This document shows, piece after piece, positions 44,886-55,770 of a DNA stretch of 64,000 nucleotides. The notes under the pieces are model-generated. The model had not been told where the DNA came from. It saw only the letters and a list, made by a program, of their open reading frames with translations, and did not search any database. Every line of letters starts with the position of its first letter. Positions within the stretch are counted from its first letter, which is position 1. Where the stretch lies: positions 47,890,859 through 47,954,858 of the forward strand of contig CM067547.1 in NCBI GenBank assembly GCA_034509755.1, given 5' to 3'. This stretch comes from Anisodus tanguticus. Its lineage: Eukaryota; Streptophyta; Magnoliopsida; Solanales; Solanaceae. A program made the position numbers and the translations under genes.

Positions 44886-45104
44886 TCGAAAGGACCGTGT
44901 GTATCATGGTCCGATTTGAACTCAATAAAATGTAATTCATGTATAATTGTAATTATGACATTAGTCTTATATTAGGAAAAAAATATTAGAATTAGAATAA
45001 GAAAAGGTAGAATTATTTTTCTATATTGTCCATATTTAGGAATTGTATATTTGTATATATACCTCTCATTAACAATGAAAATAATCAAGGGATAATTTCT
45101 TTCA
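44886..45104 (+). repeat. 5' LTR (~219 bp)
   Basis: AAAGGACCGTGTGTATCATG near the start is repeated at 49637-49656, which fixes the start. The end ATTTCTTTCA is fixed by the adjoining primer site. The first bases TG appear mutated to TC. Confidence 0.82.
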
Positions 45105-45195
45105 TGGTATCAGAAGTCTATGGCTAAAATACCATCTCTTCAACACTTCCACTGCCCCCTTCTTTTCTCGGTTTTCGTGCCTCCTCTCGGATTCC

Positions 45196-48100
45196 GTGCA
45201 TATATTGTCTCCTCCTATATTCCCAAATTTTCTTCCAAATCCCGCACTAACCTATTGTTCTTTCATTATGTCTACGTCAAAGAACATGTTTCATCCCGTC
45301 CTTACAGTTTCCAACATCAAGAACCACATCCCTATTGTTCTTGAAATGGAAAACGTCCAATACGCTACGTGGGCGGAGTTATTCAAAGTTCACTCACGCT
45401 TGCATCAAGTCCTCCATCACATAATCCCCTCGGTATCTGGCGTGGAGAAGGTGCCTACCCTTGAGGATAATCCTACGTTATGGACAACCCTTGATGCTAC
45501 CGTTCTCCAGTGGATTTATTCCACTATCTCTACAGACCTCTTACATACGATTATTGAACTCGACGCTACGGAGATGGACACTTGGAATAGGGTGCGTGAT
45601 ATATTCCAAGATAACAAGAATTTCTATGCTGTCACCCTTGAGCAGGAATTTTTCCATGTTAACATGGAAGATTTTCCTAACGTCTCGACCTACTGTAAAA
45701 GGCTGAAAGAATTGGCGGACCAACTCCGCAATGTTGGTGCACCCGTTACCAATGATCGTCTTGTTCTTCAAATGATTGCAGGCCTATCTGAGGGCTATAA
45801 TGGCGTTGGAACACTACTTCGTCAGAGTAATCCTTTACCACCATTTTAGCAGGCCCGTTCCATGCTCACGTTGGAAGAGGCCGACTTGGCTAAAAAGGCA
45901 GCTACCGGAGAAAATTATATCATGATGATGGCCACGTCAGACAATCCTCACTCATTCTCCAAATATTCTGGCCAAAACCGTAATAATGGTGGCGGTAAAA
46001 GGGTCAAAATCGTAAAAATAATGGCAAGAACTGCAGCGACAGTCGCGGCGGTACTGGAAATCGAAACAGTGGCGGTAGAAATAATGGTGGTCGGCACAGT
46101 GGACCACAGACCAACTGGCAGCAGCCGTGGGTCTGGGCCGGTGGCCCAACTACCCTTACCCACCATCACCAATTCCCGGGAACTGGTCCTAATTCCAAAA
46201 TACTTCCAGGCCCAATTTCCCAGTCCAACATTCCAGTTCCAGTTCTCGGCCTGCTGGGCCGTGGCAGCAGGCAGGCCTGCTAGGGCCTCGGCCTCCGTAG
46301 ACCTTCACTACAACGAGCCCAACTTCGGTCCTAACACTTACGGATATTGAGCCCGCAATGCATACACTCGTATTAAATCCCCCAGATGCAAATTGGTATA
46401 TGGACACCGGTGCCACTTCTCACAAGACATCCGCACCATGTACTCTTTTGTATTATTTCAATTTTAGCAACAATCGTGGTATAACTGTTGGTAATGATCA
46501 TTCAATTCCAATTCGTGGTTATGGTCACACAAATTTATCTCCCCTACATCCACCTCTTGTCTTAAAAATGTTCTTCATACCCATCACTTAATTAACAATT
46601 TGGTGTATGTCCGAAAATTCACCATTGATAATTGGGTGTCTATTAATTTTGACCCATTTGGATTCTCTGTGAAGGATTTCAAGACATGGATACCTATAAT
46701 GAGATGCAATAGTAGGGCAGAACTTTATCCACTCACCACCACAACCATTTCCACAAGTCAAGCCATACCTTCCACGTTTGTCGCTCTTGCTTCTTCCTTG
46801 TGGCATGCACGTTTGGGTCATCTGAGTCGTCTATTATTTCTTCTATTCATAAAAATAATTTTATTGATGGTAAGGGTACGCGTAGTACTCCACTTTGTCC
46901 TTCTTGTCCATTAGGAAAACATGTTCGATTATTGTTTGTAGGCTCTACTTCTCGTACATTTATGTCGTTTGACATTATTCATAATGATTTGTGGACATCT
47001 CACGTTTTAAGTTCTTTGGGTCATCGCTATTATGTCTTATTCTTGGATGATTATTCTAACTTTTTGTGGACCTTTCCTTTATTCAAAAAGTCTCAAGAGT
47101 TTTCTACTTTCTTAAACTTTAGAGCATTCATCCGTACCCAATTCGAATGAGAAATTAAAAACATTCAATGTGATAATGGCAGGGAATATGATAATGGGCC
47201 GTTTCGGGATTTTTATGACACTCATGACATATCTTTTCAGTTTTCTTGTCCACATACGTCCTCTCAAAATGGGAAGGCCGAAAGAAAAATTTGTACCATT
47301 AATAATATTGTCCGAACCTTGCTAGCCGATGCTTCATTACCTCCTTCTTTTTGGCATCATGCTTTACAAATGGCTACACATCTACTTAACATCCTCCCTA
47401 ACCAAGGCTTAGCATATCAATCCCCACTTAAAATTCTTTACAATAAAGATCCTTCGAAAACTCATTTTAAGGTATTTGGGTGTTTATGCTATCCACTTTT
47501 CCCGTCTATTACAATTAACAAACTTCAAACTCGTTCAACCGGTTGTGTGTTTTTGGGTTATCCATCTAATCATCGTGGTTACAAATGTTTTGCTTTATCC
47601 TCTAATAAAATCATAATTAGTCACCATGTTATTTTTTATGAAACCTAATTTTCGTTTGCTGAATTGCGTAGTTCGGTGTCTAGTTCATATAATTTTTAGG
47701 ATGATGTGATCTCACCATATATTCTCCACAATTTATCTGAGATGTCCCGTGACCTAAATCCACCAGCAGGCCCACAAAATCCCATTCCAGCGTTAACTCG
47801 ACCAGCAAGTCCACTGCCTGCTGGCCCAACTCGTCTCGACCTTGGTCCCAGATCTCAGCCCAGTCCTTTTTTGGGTGATGATCCAGGATCACGGCCCAAT
47901 TCCAGAACTGTTCCATCTTCAGTTTCTTGGTCAGTTATTGGGCCAGGAAGTCCACTGCCTGTTGGCCAGTCTACTGCCACCCCGGTAATTCCCCCAATCC
48001 CGTTCAATTCCACATCGAGTCAAGGGCAAGTTACTCGTATCCAACGGGGTATTTTTAAACTAAAAAGGTATTTTAATCTTAATTCTAATGTCACTAAATC

Positions 48101-49620
48101 TCCCCTACCACGTAACCCCGTGTCTGCCCTTCATGACCCAAATTGGAAATTAGACATGGATGACGAATATAATGCTCTTATTGAAAATAAGACGTGGGAG
48201 TTGGTGCCCCTTCCACCTGGTGTTAATATTATTCGGTATATGTAGATTTTTACTCATAAAAAAAATTCTGACGGTTCTTTTGAGAGGCATAAGGCCCGTC
48301 TTGTAGGTGGTGGTAAAACACAATATGTTGGTGTGGATTGTAGAGAGACATTTAGTTCGATGATCAAACCGACTAACATTCACACTGTGCTTAGTCTAGC
48401 TCTCTCGAAGGCATGGCCCATTCACCAGCTGGATGTGAAAATGCTTTCTTACACGGTGATCTTAAGGAGACAGTATACATGTATCAGCCCTTGGGTTTTA
48501 GGGATCCCAATTATCCTCATCATGTCTGTTTGTTGAAAAAGTCCTTGTATGGGCTTAAGCAAGCCCCAAGGACTTGGTATAAAAGTTTGCAGATTATGTG
48601 TCTACTATTGGATTTTCTCACAACATGTCTGATCATTCTCTGTTCATCTATCAGTGTGGTACTTCTCTAACATACATTCTGTTATACGTTGATGATATTA
48701 TATTGACCGCCTCATCTGAAATTCTACGCAAGTCTATCATGTCTCTTCTCAGTTCTTAATTTGTTATGAAAGACTTGGGGCCCTTGATCTATTTTTTGGG
48801 CATAACAGTCACTCGTCATGCTGGTGGTCTATTTTTATCACAGAAAAAGTATGCGGCAGTGATTATTAAGAGAGCTGGCATGTCATCTTGTAAGTCTACT
48901 TCTACCCCGGTTGATACAAAACCGAAGCTGAGTGCTACGTCTAGCACACCATACGAGGATCCCACCAATTATCGTAGTCTTCCAGGGTCTGACTTTCACG
49001 AGACCAGATATTACTTATGCGGTACATTAGGTGTGTTTATTTATGCATGATCCGCGGACTAAGCACATGCATGCACTCAACCGCATTATACGATACATAC
49101 AGGGCACACTTGATTTTGGATAGCATTTATATCCGTACTCTGTATCTACTCTTGTGTCATATACAGATGCTGGTCGGGGTAGCTGTCCAGATACCAGACG
49201 TTCGACATCTGATTATTGTATGTTCCTTGGAGATAACTTGGTCTCTTGGTCGGCAAAACACCAGACTACTTTATCACGATCCAGTGCGGAGGCCGAGTAT
49301 CGAGGAGTAGCCAATGTGGTGTTTGAGTCATGTTGGCTACGTAATCTTCTACTAGAGATACATTATCCTATTCAAAAAGCTACCTTGGTCTACTGTGATA
49401 ATGTGAGTGTAGTCTATCTTTTTGGAAATCTGGTCCAACATCAGCGCACTAAACATATCTAGATGGACATACACTTTGTTCGAGAAAAGGTAGCTCGTGG
49501 ACAAGTACGCGTCCTCCATGTCCCATCGCGATACCAGATTGCAGACATATTTACTAAGGGTCTTCCCTTGGTTCTATTTGAATATTTTAGGGACAGTCTC
49601 AACATATGTCAACCGCCCGC
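45196..49620 (+). pseudogene. copia gag-pol pseudogene
   Basis: Gag of the UBN2 type at 45270-46350 (ATWAELFKVHSRLH, STYCKRLKELADQLRNVG, then a Gly/Asn-rich tail). A TAG at 45847-45849 interrupts it. Protease WYMDTGATSHKTS at about 46390-46430 keeps DTGA. Pre-integrase WHARLGH is at about 46800 and integrase at 46960-47650 (FDIIHNDLW, CDNGREYD, SSQNGKAERK). An RT linker at 47706-48240 ends in TAG (48243-48245), at the codon where relatives have Trp. RT continues with LLYVDDIIL near 48680-48705, and a stop replaces Glu at about 48757-48759. RNase H runs 49154-49600 (SYTDAG, VYCDNVS, HQRTKHI followed by a stop). Confidence 0.9.
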
Positions 49621-49661
49621 TATGACTGCGGGGGTGTAAAGGACCGTGTGTATCATGATCA

Positions 49662-49858
49662 TAAATAAATTAGTGATTTTAATGAAATAAAAATGAAAAT
49701 TAAATAATTATTTACGTAATTTACCAAAATTAAAATTCTGAATAATTTACAATATTATTTGGTTATTCATACAACAAAAAATCTCTACACAATTTAATAC
49801 AATATTTTGTTGGCCTCGTTAAATACCGCATTCCTGACAAAATGTCATACGTTAAGCG
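49662..49858. other. AT-rich spacer
   Basis: Sequence after the broken 3' LTR. No feature seen. Confidence 0.4.
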
Positions 49859-50017
49859 TAGGGGTGTTCATGATTCGGTTTGGGTCAGTTTTCCTATAAA
49901 AGATAATTAAACCAATTAAATCAATTTTTCAAATATTGGAATCAAACCAATTAAGCCGATTTTTCATAGCTTTGGTTTTTGTCGGTTTTTTTTTAAAAAT
50001 ATGATAAAATACTTTCA

Positions 50018-50102
<85 letters not shown>

Positions 50103-50465
50103 ATCAAGTTATATATGTTTTCTCTAAGAAAAAATTGTCAAAAAATTAGCCAATTCTAGGGAATATAATTAAATTTCTTACAATAAACTTATATTTTGTG
50201 CAAAGAGTTAAAGATCTAGTTGTGATATACTAAACTATCTTGACGATAATTGAATTAGATGATTGTGTATAATTAAAGGACTTAAAGACGGGTTACTTTG
50301 AAGAAGAAATAATTTTTTGGACTTATCAAAATAAAAATTACAAATCAAACTAGAAAGTAAAGGTAAATAATTTGATTACTACTATAAAATCAAACATCTA
50401 GATTACGAACTAAGAGTGCAAGAAATTAAAACGCACTGCACAATTTTATAATTTTATATAGAAAT

Positions 50466-50514
<49 letters not shown>

Positions 50515-50707
50515 CAATTATAGTTTTTAAATAGATATTTATATAGATGATTTTTTTGGTTATTTTTTCTTAAAACCAAAACCAAATCAAATATTATCGA
50601 TTTTTAGAATTAAAAATCAAAATCAAATCAAACCAAACCAAGAGAGTATCGGGTTTTTCTTCGATTTTTGGTTTGGTTCGATTTTTCGTTTTTCATGAAC
50701 ACCCCTA
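49859..50707. mobile_element. MITE (849 bp) with TAGGGGTGTTCATGA ends
   Basis: Left TAGGGGTGTTCATGA and right TCATGAACACCCCTA are perfect 15-bp inverse ends. Subterminal AAACCAA and GGTTTGGT words pair further in. The ends resemble hAT-type non-autonomous elements, but I see no clear 8-bp duplication. The interior carries TA microsatellites at 50028-50102 and 50480-50508 and short CA/TG runs. Confidence 0.75.
50028..50102. repeat. (TA)n microsatellite with TG head
   Basis: GTGTGTGTGTATATATATAT running on with two short interruptions (TTT, TG). Confidence 0.85.
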
Positions 50708-50971
50708 TGCGGAAATATAATATGAAATAGAAATACATGTGCTAACAATAAAGTAACTAAATAATGTTTTTAAAAACAATAAATAATTTGTGCGTGGTAA
50801 TTTTTTTAAATATTATTCACCGTATAACAATTTCAAATCTGGGCCTACAACAAACGTGTGATGCTAACAATATAGGAGCGTGAGCTAGTCATTGCGCATG
50901 TTGTGAAATTCATGCACAAAAGAGAATAAGTCCCTTAGATAGTGTGTCACCCTAATTATTACTATATAGTA

Positions 50972-50978
50972 TATATAA
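50972..50978 (+). promoter_or_regulatory. TATA box of Aux/IAA gene B
   Basis: TATATAA 166 bp upstream of the start codon, followed by a pyrimidine-rich leader (CATTCCTCTTCTCATTCATC). It predicts a transcription start near 51002-51008. The MITE ends 265 bp upstream of this box. Confidence 0.65.
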
Positions 50979-51143
50979 AGCTACACTTATCATTCCTCTT
51001 CTCATTCATCATTCACAACTTGCTAACTAACAAATTCTTCATCGGAAAAAGTCGACGTCACCGGACGCCGGAGAGCAAAAGAGTCTTCAACACAAATTAT
51101 TACAAGTTCTTAAAGATAGTCATATATATCAAGAATTTTCGAA

Positions 51144-51319
51144 ATGATAACAGTATACGAGAACGCTCTCGCAACTGAACTAAGACTAGGGTTATCTGGT
51201 ACAACAGATGAAACGAAGAAACAATTATCTTTTTGTACTAATAAAAGATTTTCATTAGAGATGGATAGTTCCTCAAATATAACTCATTATGATCAACAGA
51301 ACTCCTCCCCAGCGCCAAA
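51144..51319 (+). CDS. Aux/IAA gene B, exon 1
   Basis: MITVYENALATELRLGLSG and a KR pair (34-35). The donor GTAAGT starts at 51320, splitting the Lys codon as in gene A. Confidence 0.92.
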
Positions 51320-52537
51320 GTAAGTAGTGTTTATCGCATCTTCACCTATTCTTTTGCTTACTTTTGAGTGTTGCCATACCAATTAGTTGGAAAAGTATGA
51401 AAACAATAGAAGAAAAAGATTTGATTAGCCGATACCGATTATAGTTAGGAATATGTGAAATTACTCATGTTAATGCATTTACTTTAGGTCCTATGTCTTC
51501 TAGATCAAGTCTTTTATTCCATTCAAAGATTTATATATTCGTAGAAAATATAGGTAATACTTCTAGTACGTTTTTTTATATAATACTTAATACCTTTATC
51601 TTGAATCAAGATAAAATAGAACGACATGATCGGTGAGATCGCATATAGTAGTTGATCAACATTCAACACTAACTTATTTGAAATTGAGAGATATTTAATT
51701 GTTGTTTGTTTATATTCTAATTCTTGACTCGAAGGGTTTTAAATTAACAACTTTTTATTTGTTTTTGTTTTCAGAGCACAAATTATTGGTTGGCCACCAG
51801 TTAGATCTAACAGGAAGAATGTTGTCCAAGCCAAGAATTCAGATTTTGATGTTTCCTCAGGGATGTATGTGAAAGTTAGCATGGATGGTGCACCTTACCT
51901 TAGGAAAATTGACCTTAGGTTTTACAAGAGTTACCAAGAACTACTCAATGCTTTGGAGAACATGTTCAAGCACCCCATTGGTGAGTTTAATCTTTCACAA
52001 ATTAAACTCACTTTTAATAGATAGGGTAGAAATAGATTCAGAATTTTAAGTTAACGCATCTGAATTTTTACTTCACTCAATATTTTATGTGCAATGGATT
52101 CCGGCTTAGCATAAAAATATTTGAGTTTAATTTCTATACATGTATATTGTAAAATCTATTTTATATCTCAAGCCATCTAAAAAACAACTACATGTTTAAT
52201 CATAATAAGTAGAGCCAGTTACCTGAAAAATATGGCATGTAACCTACTACAACAGATTAAATACTAATAATATAAATTAAGTCCAAATTTTGTGTACAAC
52301 TTATGTTTTTCCTAGTTATACAAAACTTATGTTTTCTTGTTCAATTATAAATTTTCAGGTGTATACATAGAAAAAGAAGGCTACACTACTAGTGGATCTG
52401 ATTATGTGTTAACTTATGAAGACAAGGATGATGATTGGATGCTTGTTGGAGATGTACCATTGAATATGCTCATTAATTCTTGCAAAAGGCTTAGAATCAT
52501 GAAAGGGTCTGAAGCTAAAGGTTTGGCATGCCTATAG
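51144..52537 (+). CDS. Aux/IAA auxin-responsive repressor (short IAA1-4 type), three exons
   Basis: CDS exons 51144-51319, 51775-51980 and 52359-52537 total 561 nt, giving 186 residues with all junctions GT/AG and in frame. Domain I has LRLGLSG (13-19), a TOPLESS-binding LxLxL motif. Domain II has QIIGWPPVRS (61-70), the TIR1/AFB degron. The PB1 region starts VKVSMDGAPYLRKIDL with its conserved Lys, and the acidic face is YEDKDDDWMLVGDVP. The usual Trp after DVP is Leu here (DVPLNM). The C-terminus is KGSEAKGLACL with no basic tail, as in short IAA1-4 proteins. It lacks the last two introns found in gene A. In this family the product is a short-lived nuclear repressor of ARF targets. ATG 51144 was chosen because it gives the usual 12 residues before LxLxL. 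Confidence 0.93.
51775..51980 (+). CDS. Aux/IAA gene B, exon 2
   Basis: A good polypyrimidine tract and TTTTCAG acceptor (ends 51774). Encodes the degron and first PB1 half to MFKHPI. Donor GTGAGT from 51981. Confidence 0.93.
52359..52537 (+). CDS. Aux/IAA gene B, exon 3
   Basis: Acceptor TTTTCAG ends at 52358. Encodes VYIEKEGYTTSGSDYVLTYE through KGLACL and TAG (52535-52537). Confidence 0.92.
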
Positions 52538-52565
52538 AACTTATCTCACAGATTTAAGGTGGATT

Positions 52566-53181
52566 CTGTTGGATCGGGATTCTAGATTTGAACTGAGTGA
52601 TTCTAGATTTTAGATTTGACTCGATCTGGCCTGACCTAAGTTACGGAGAAAGGTCAATGAGCTTCATGACTGAGATGGAAAAAGGCAGTGGCTTGAAACT
52701 AATCTCCCGCAATCACCCACCATGATCGGACCTAGTTGAGTGGAGCACGATACTTCACGAAGTTTGATTTGCGGTCGGGGTAGTTTAATGTTATTCAAAT
52801 TTGTGAAATTAAAAAACCTGTTAGGGAGCATTTTTCCCTTGCATGAATCTGAATTAGTTGGGTCAGATTGATTTTTGAGACACTGGATGGTTATAGAGAA
52901 AAAAAGGATCATGAGCTTCTTGATTGTCTTATCAGGGAGCGCCTCCTCCTTAATTGGCTCTTCACACAAGCAGATCTGAATTGGTTGGATCAGTATATTT
53001 TAAATATCAGATTGTTAAATACCGAAAAAGAGATCAAGTATTGAGCTTCTTGACTAAGATGAAAACCCTATTCGGGAACACATCCTTCTTAATGGGCTCT
53101 ACGGCCTACACAAACACGGATCTAATTAAATTGATCGGCTTAGTATGTTTCGAATACCAGATGGTTATAGCGGAGAAAAAC
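52566..53181 (+). mobile_element. 616-bp retroposon in the gene B 3' untranslated region
   Basis: Flanked by a perfect 12-bp direct repeat TTAAGGTGGATT (52554-52565 and 53182-53193), as left by LINE-driven retroposition. It starts 28 bp after the stop codon. Inside are two to three ~150-bp diverged tandem units sharing GATCTGAATTRGTTGG, ATCAGTATRTTT, GGTTATAG, GAGCTTCTTGACTRAGATG and AATKGGCTCT. The end GGAGAAAAAC resembles the tail of Solanaceae tRNA-derived SINEs. It is probably a SINE-related multimer. Confidence 0.75.
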
Positions 53182-53193
53182 TTAAGGTGGATT

Positions 53194-53480
53194 GGATAAG
53201 AAATCAGAAAATATACACAGATCTGCAATCAGATAGAAGATTATTACAAGAAATACAAGGCTGATGAGAATTCAGCTCTCTATCGTTTCAATTGTGCATG
53301 TGGGACAGAAAAAACTGTATATTCAGCTATAGTACTTGGACATAAGTTTTTTGGATTTAAAAAAAATTGTTTTTGAAGAATTTTCTGTATATTCAAAGAG
53401 TATATATATACAGGGGAATACACAATTTTATGCAGGGTTGTGTTCATTGTTGATTTACTGAATTAAATTATATTGGCCTA
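53194..53480 (+). other. distal 3' untranslated/flanking region of gene B
   Basis: Unique sequence following the second target copy, with TTGTGTTCATTG and AATTAAAT strings compatible with plant 3' ends. No open frame. Confidence 0.4.
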
Positions 53481-54040
53481 TATTGCCACGATTTTTGGCG
53501 TCGAGCCGAGTCAAGCGAGTCCAAGCCGAGTTCCAATCCAAACTTATTATATTCCGAAAGTGGTTCAAGTCAGAATGAGTTCAATTGAACTATTACAAAC
53601 TTTACGTATCGACTTCTTAGCCAAGTCTAATCGAACTTATTGCTAAAAAATCTATAATATGGCTGAGCTCGAGTTGAGTCAGATCCATACACTCTTTAAT
53701 ATTTTTTCGCGTATAAACTACACCTGTAAAAAAAATTATTTCATAACAAATTTGATTGATTAGGAAAAAAAAATTACTCCGTAATAGTTTAATTCGATGT
53801 ATTGCGATTTAAATTCTGATGTAGTTAACTAAATATAAAAATAAAATTGAACTTATTTCAAGGAAAAAAAACAAATTTCTGCTAAGTTCAAAGTATCTTG
53901 TACCAAAATGAATATTTTAAAATATGATCATTTAAATACCTTGCAATGAAATGACTTGTTCCTAACTTGTAAAATTCAATGACCTGTTTGTGGTTTCCAA
54001 CAGAAGAGGGCTTGAAGGGATCAGGCCCAATAGGCTAATG
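53481..54040. other. intergenic, no gene seen
   Basis: AT-rich. A GAGTCAAGCGAGTCCAAGCC patch at about 53510 has short internal repeats. Nothing else recognised. Confidence 0.4.
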
Positions 54041-54044
54041 AGTG

Positions 54045-54450
54045 GTCTGTAATCCTATTTTGGGATGGTCTTTACTTTTTGTTCCTCAAATTTGTGGTCT
54101 TTAATATTTGTGGTTCAATATTTTTCACGCAAAATAAGTTTATATTTTATTCGTCATAAGTTATTATAATATCGTAACTTTCAAAACTCAACATAAAAAT
54201 AGCCAAAATACATCAAATTTCATAAAAACAGACAGGTTATTCAAACCCAAAAAGGATAAGGAACATATGGCCAAAAAACATAACTCCAGTTTCTGAACTA
54301 CAACAAATTCTAAAAATACTACACAACATATGCGACATACTTTAATTCCTACATAACTTACGCCGAGCGAAGTATGTTTGGATATTTCATTAAAGGAGAA
54401 GCAGGAGCAAAAATTAAAGACCACCGATACAAGGGGAAAAAATTAAAGAC
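54045..54450. mobile_element. MITE with GGTCTTTAATTTTT-type ends
   Basis: Left GGTCTTTACTTTTTGTTCC and TGTGGTCTTTAATATTTGTG; right GCAAAAATTAAAGACCACCG and AAAAATTAAAGACCAATGC. The termini are doubled inverse repeats. Same end family as 32940-33115 and 41055-41570. Confidence 0.6.
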
Positions 54451-54910
54451 CAATGCATTTGAAGATCGATTCGTGCAAAAACTTCAATGAGAGGCTCTAC
54501 AAAAATGGATCAATGGCTGAATTGAGAGAGAAGCGCAAAGCAACTCCATGAGATGAGGTGAAAAAGAGAAGCCTAAAGGGATGGAATTTGAAAAGAGAAA
54601 GAGATTGTGAAAGAGGGATAACCAAAGAATATGGCTCTTGAGTTGATTTGGTATTTAACAAATAGCAATCCAAGAATATAGAAATTATAAAAAGTACTTT
54701 ATTATGTCCCCTGTATCATTCTCTCTAACATATCCGCTAGCTCAGTAGCTAAGAAGAAGTAAAGCCTTAAAACCACTATAGTTAGCTAACTTCACTTGCA
54801 AAATGAAATTGTGACAATATCTCGATATCGCCTTACGTAAAATCAAGTCTATCCTGTTGTTAATGCTTAATAGTGTAGGGTATAGCCACACACACATCGC
54901 TAAATAATCA

Positions 54911-54951
<41 letters not shown>

Positions 54952-55200
54952 CTTCAATAATTCAACAAGAAGTTACAAAAGTACAATTAAGAATTTCCAT
55001 CACGCTATAGTATGGAGAAAAAAAAAACAAGGGTCAATCATGGCCCATTAATCAAAAATCAAAACCGAAAAAAGAAAAGGAGTACATAGTTTTTAGTCTT
55101 ACAAATTTTCCTAACAAAGAATGAATTAAGTTAATTAAGATATCACGATTGCCTTATCCAAAATATTGTTAGATTATCAATAACACTATAAGAAATTAGA
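54451..55200. other. intergenic with TA microsatellite
   Basis: A purine-rich stretch (54480-54640) lacks a usable frame. A (TA)n run lies at 54915-54949. No gene recognised. Confidence 0.4.
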
Positions 55201-55324
55201 CTTTTGTGATGGGTAGTCCCCACAATCCTATAAAAGGTTACCACTATTTTTTTTCAATTAGTAACCACAACAAAGGGGACTTTATTATAAGGTTGTGGAT
55301 ATTCGGTTGGAGGAGGATGAGCAA

Positions 55325-55770
55325 CCTATTTACGACCCTGCAAAGTTTCTTTCTTATAACTGACTTGTTATGTCAGTGGAAAGAGAGTTGGTGCCACCAT
55401 TGGGAGACGGTGGTTTGACGGAATTCCACTGAAGAGATGGCAACAAAAGATGTTCATTTGTTACTTTACGACCTGCAAAGTTTTTTTCTGATATCTGACT
55501 TGCTATATCATCAGAAAGAGAGTTGGTACTACGATTGGGAGATGGTGGCTTGACGGAATTCCATTGAAGAGAAGACAACAAAAGATGTTCATTTGTTGTT
55601 TTACGTCCTACAAAGTTTCTTTCTGATATTTGACTTGTAATGTCTGTAGAAAGAGAGTTGGTACCACCATTGGGAGATGGTGGCTTGACCGGATTCCATT
55701 GAAGAGATGGCAACAAAAGTTGTTCATTTGTTGTCCAAATTATAGTGTCTTTTCTACTATGTGAAAGAAT
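55325..55770 (-). repeat. three 135-bp tandem repeats within the peptide gene
   Basis: GGTGGCTTGACGGAATTCCA-type words (plus strand) recur at about 55408, 55545 and 55679, and TTCATTTGTTRTTTTACGWC at about 55455 and 55588. Units are 85-95% alike. Confidence 0.85.

Larger units (their letters stand above)
44886..49661 (+). mobile_element. near-full-length Ty1/copia retrotransposon, 3' LTR truncated
   Basis: 5' LTR 44886-45104, primer site TGGTATCAGAAG (45105-45116), gag, protease, integrase, RT, RNase H, and polypurine tract GCGGGGG ending at 49634. Only the first ~27 bases of the 3' LTR remain (TGTAAAGGACCGTGTGTATC, then ATGATC). The element has all domains but many stops. Its closest relative here is 1-1968. 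Confidence 0.9.

Noticed and set aside
50028..50510. TA and CA runs considered as a CRISPR-like or regulatory array
   Set aside because: They are simple microsatellites inside a MITE, with no spacer/repeat structure.
51001..51178. Alternative plus-strand frame starting at 50942 over the leader of gene B
   Set aside because: It runs through the leader and exon 1 in the wrong frame. The spliced Aux/IAA model explains the region fully.
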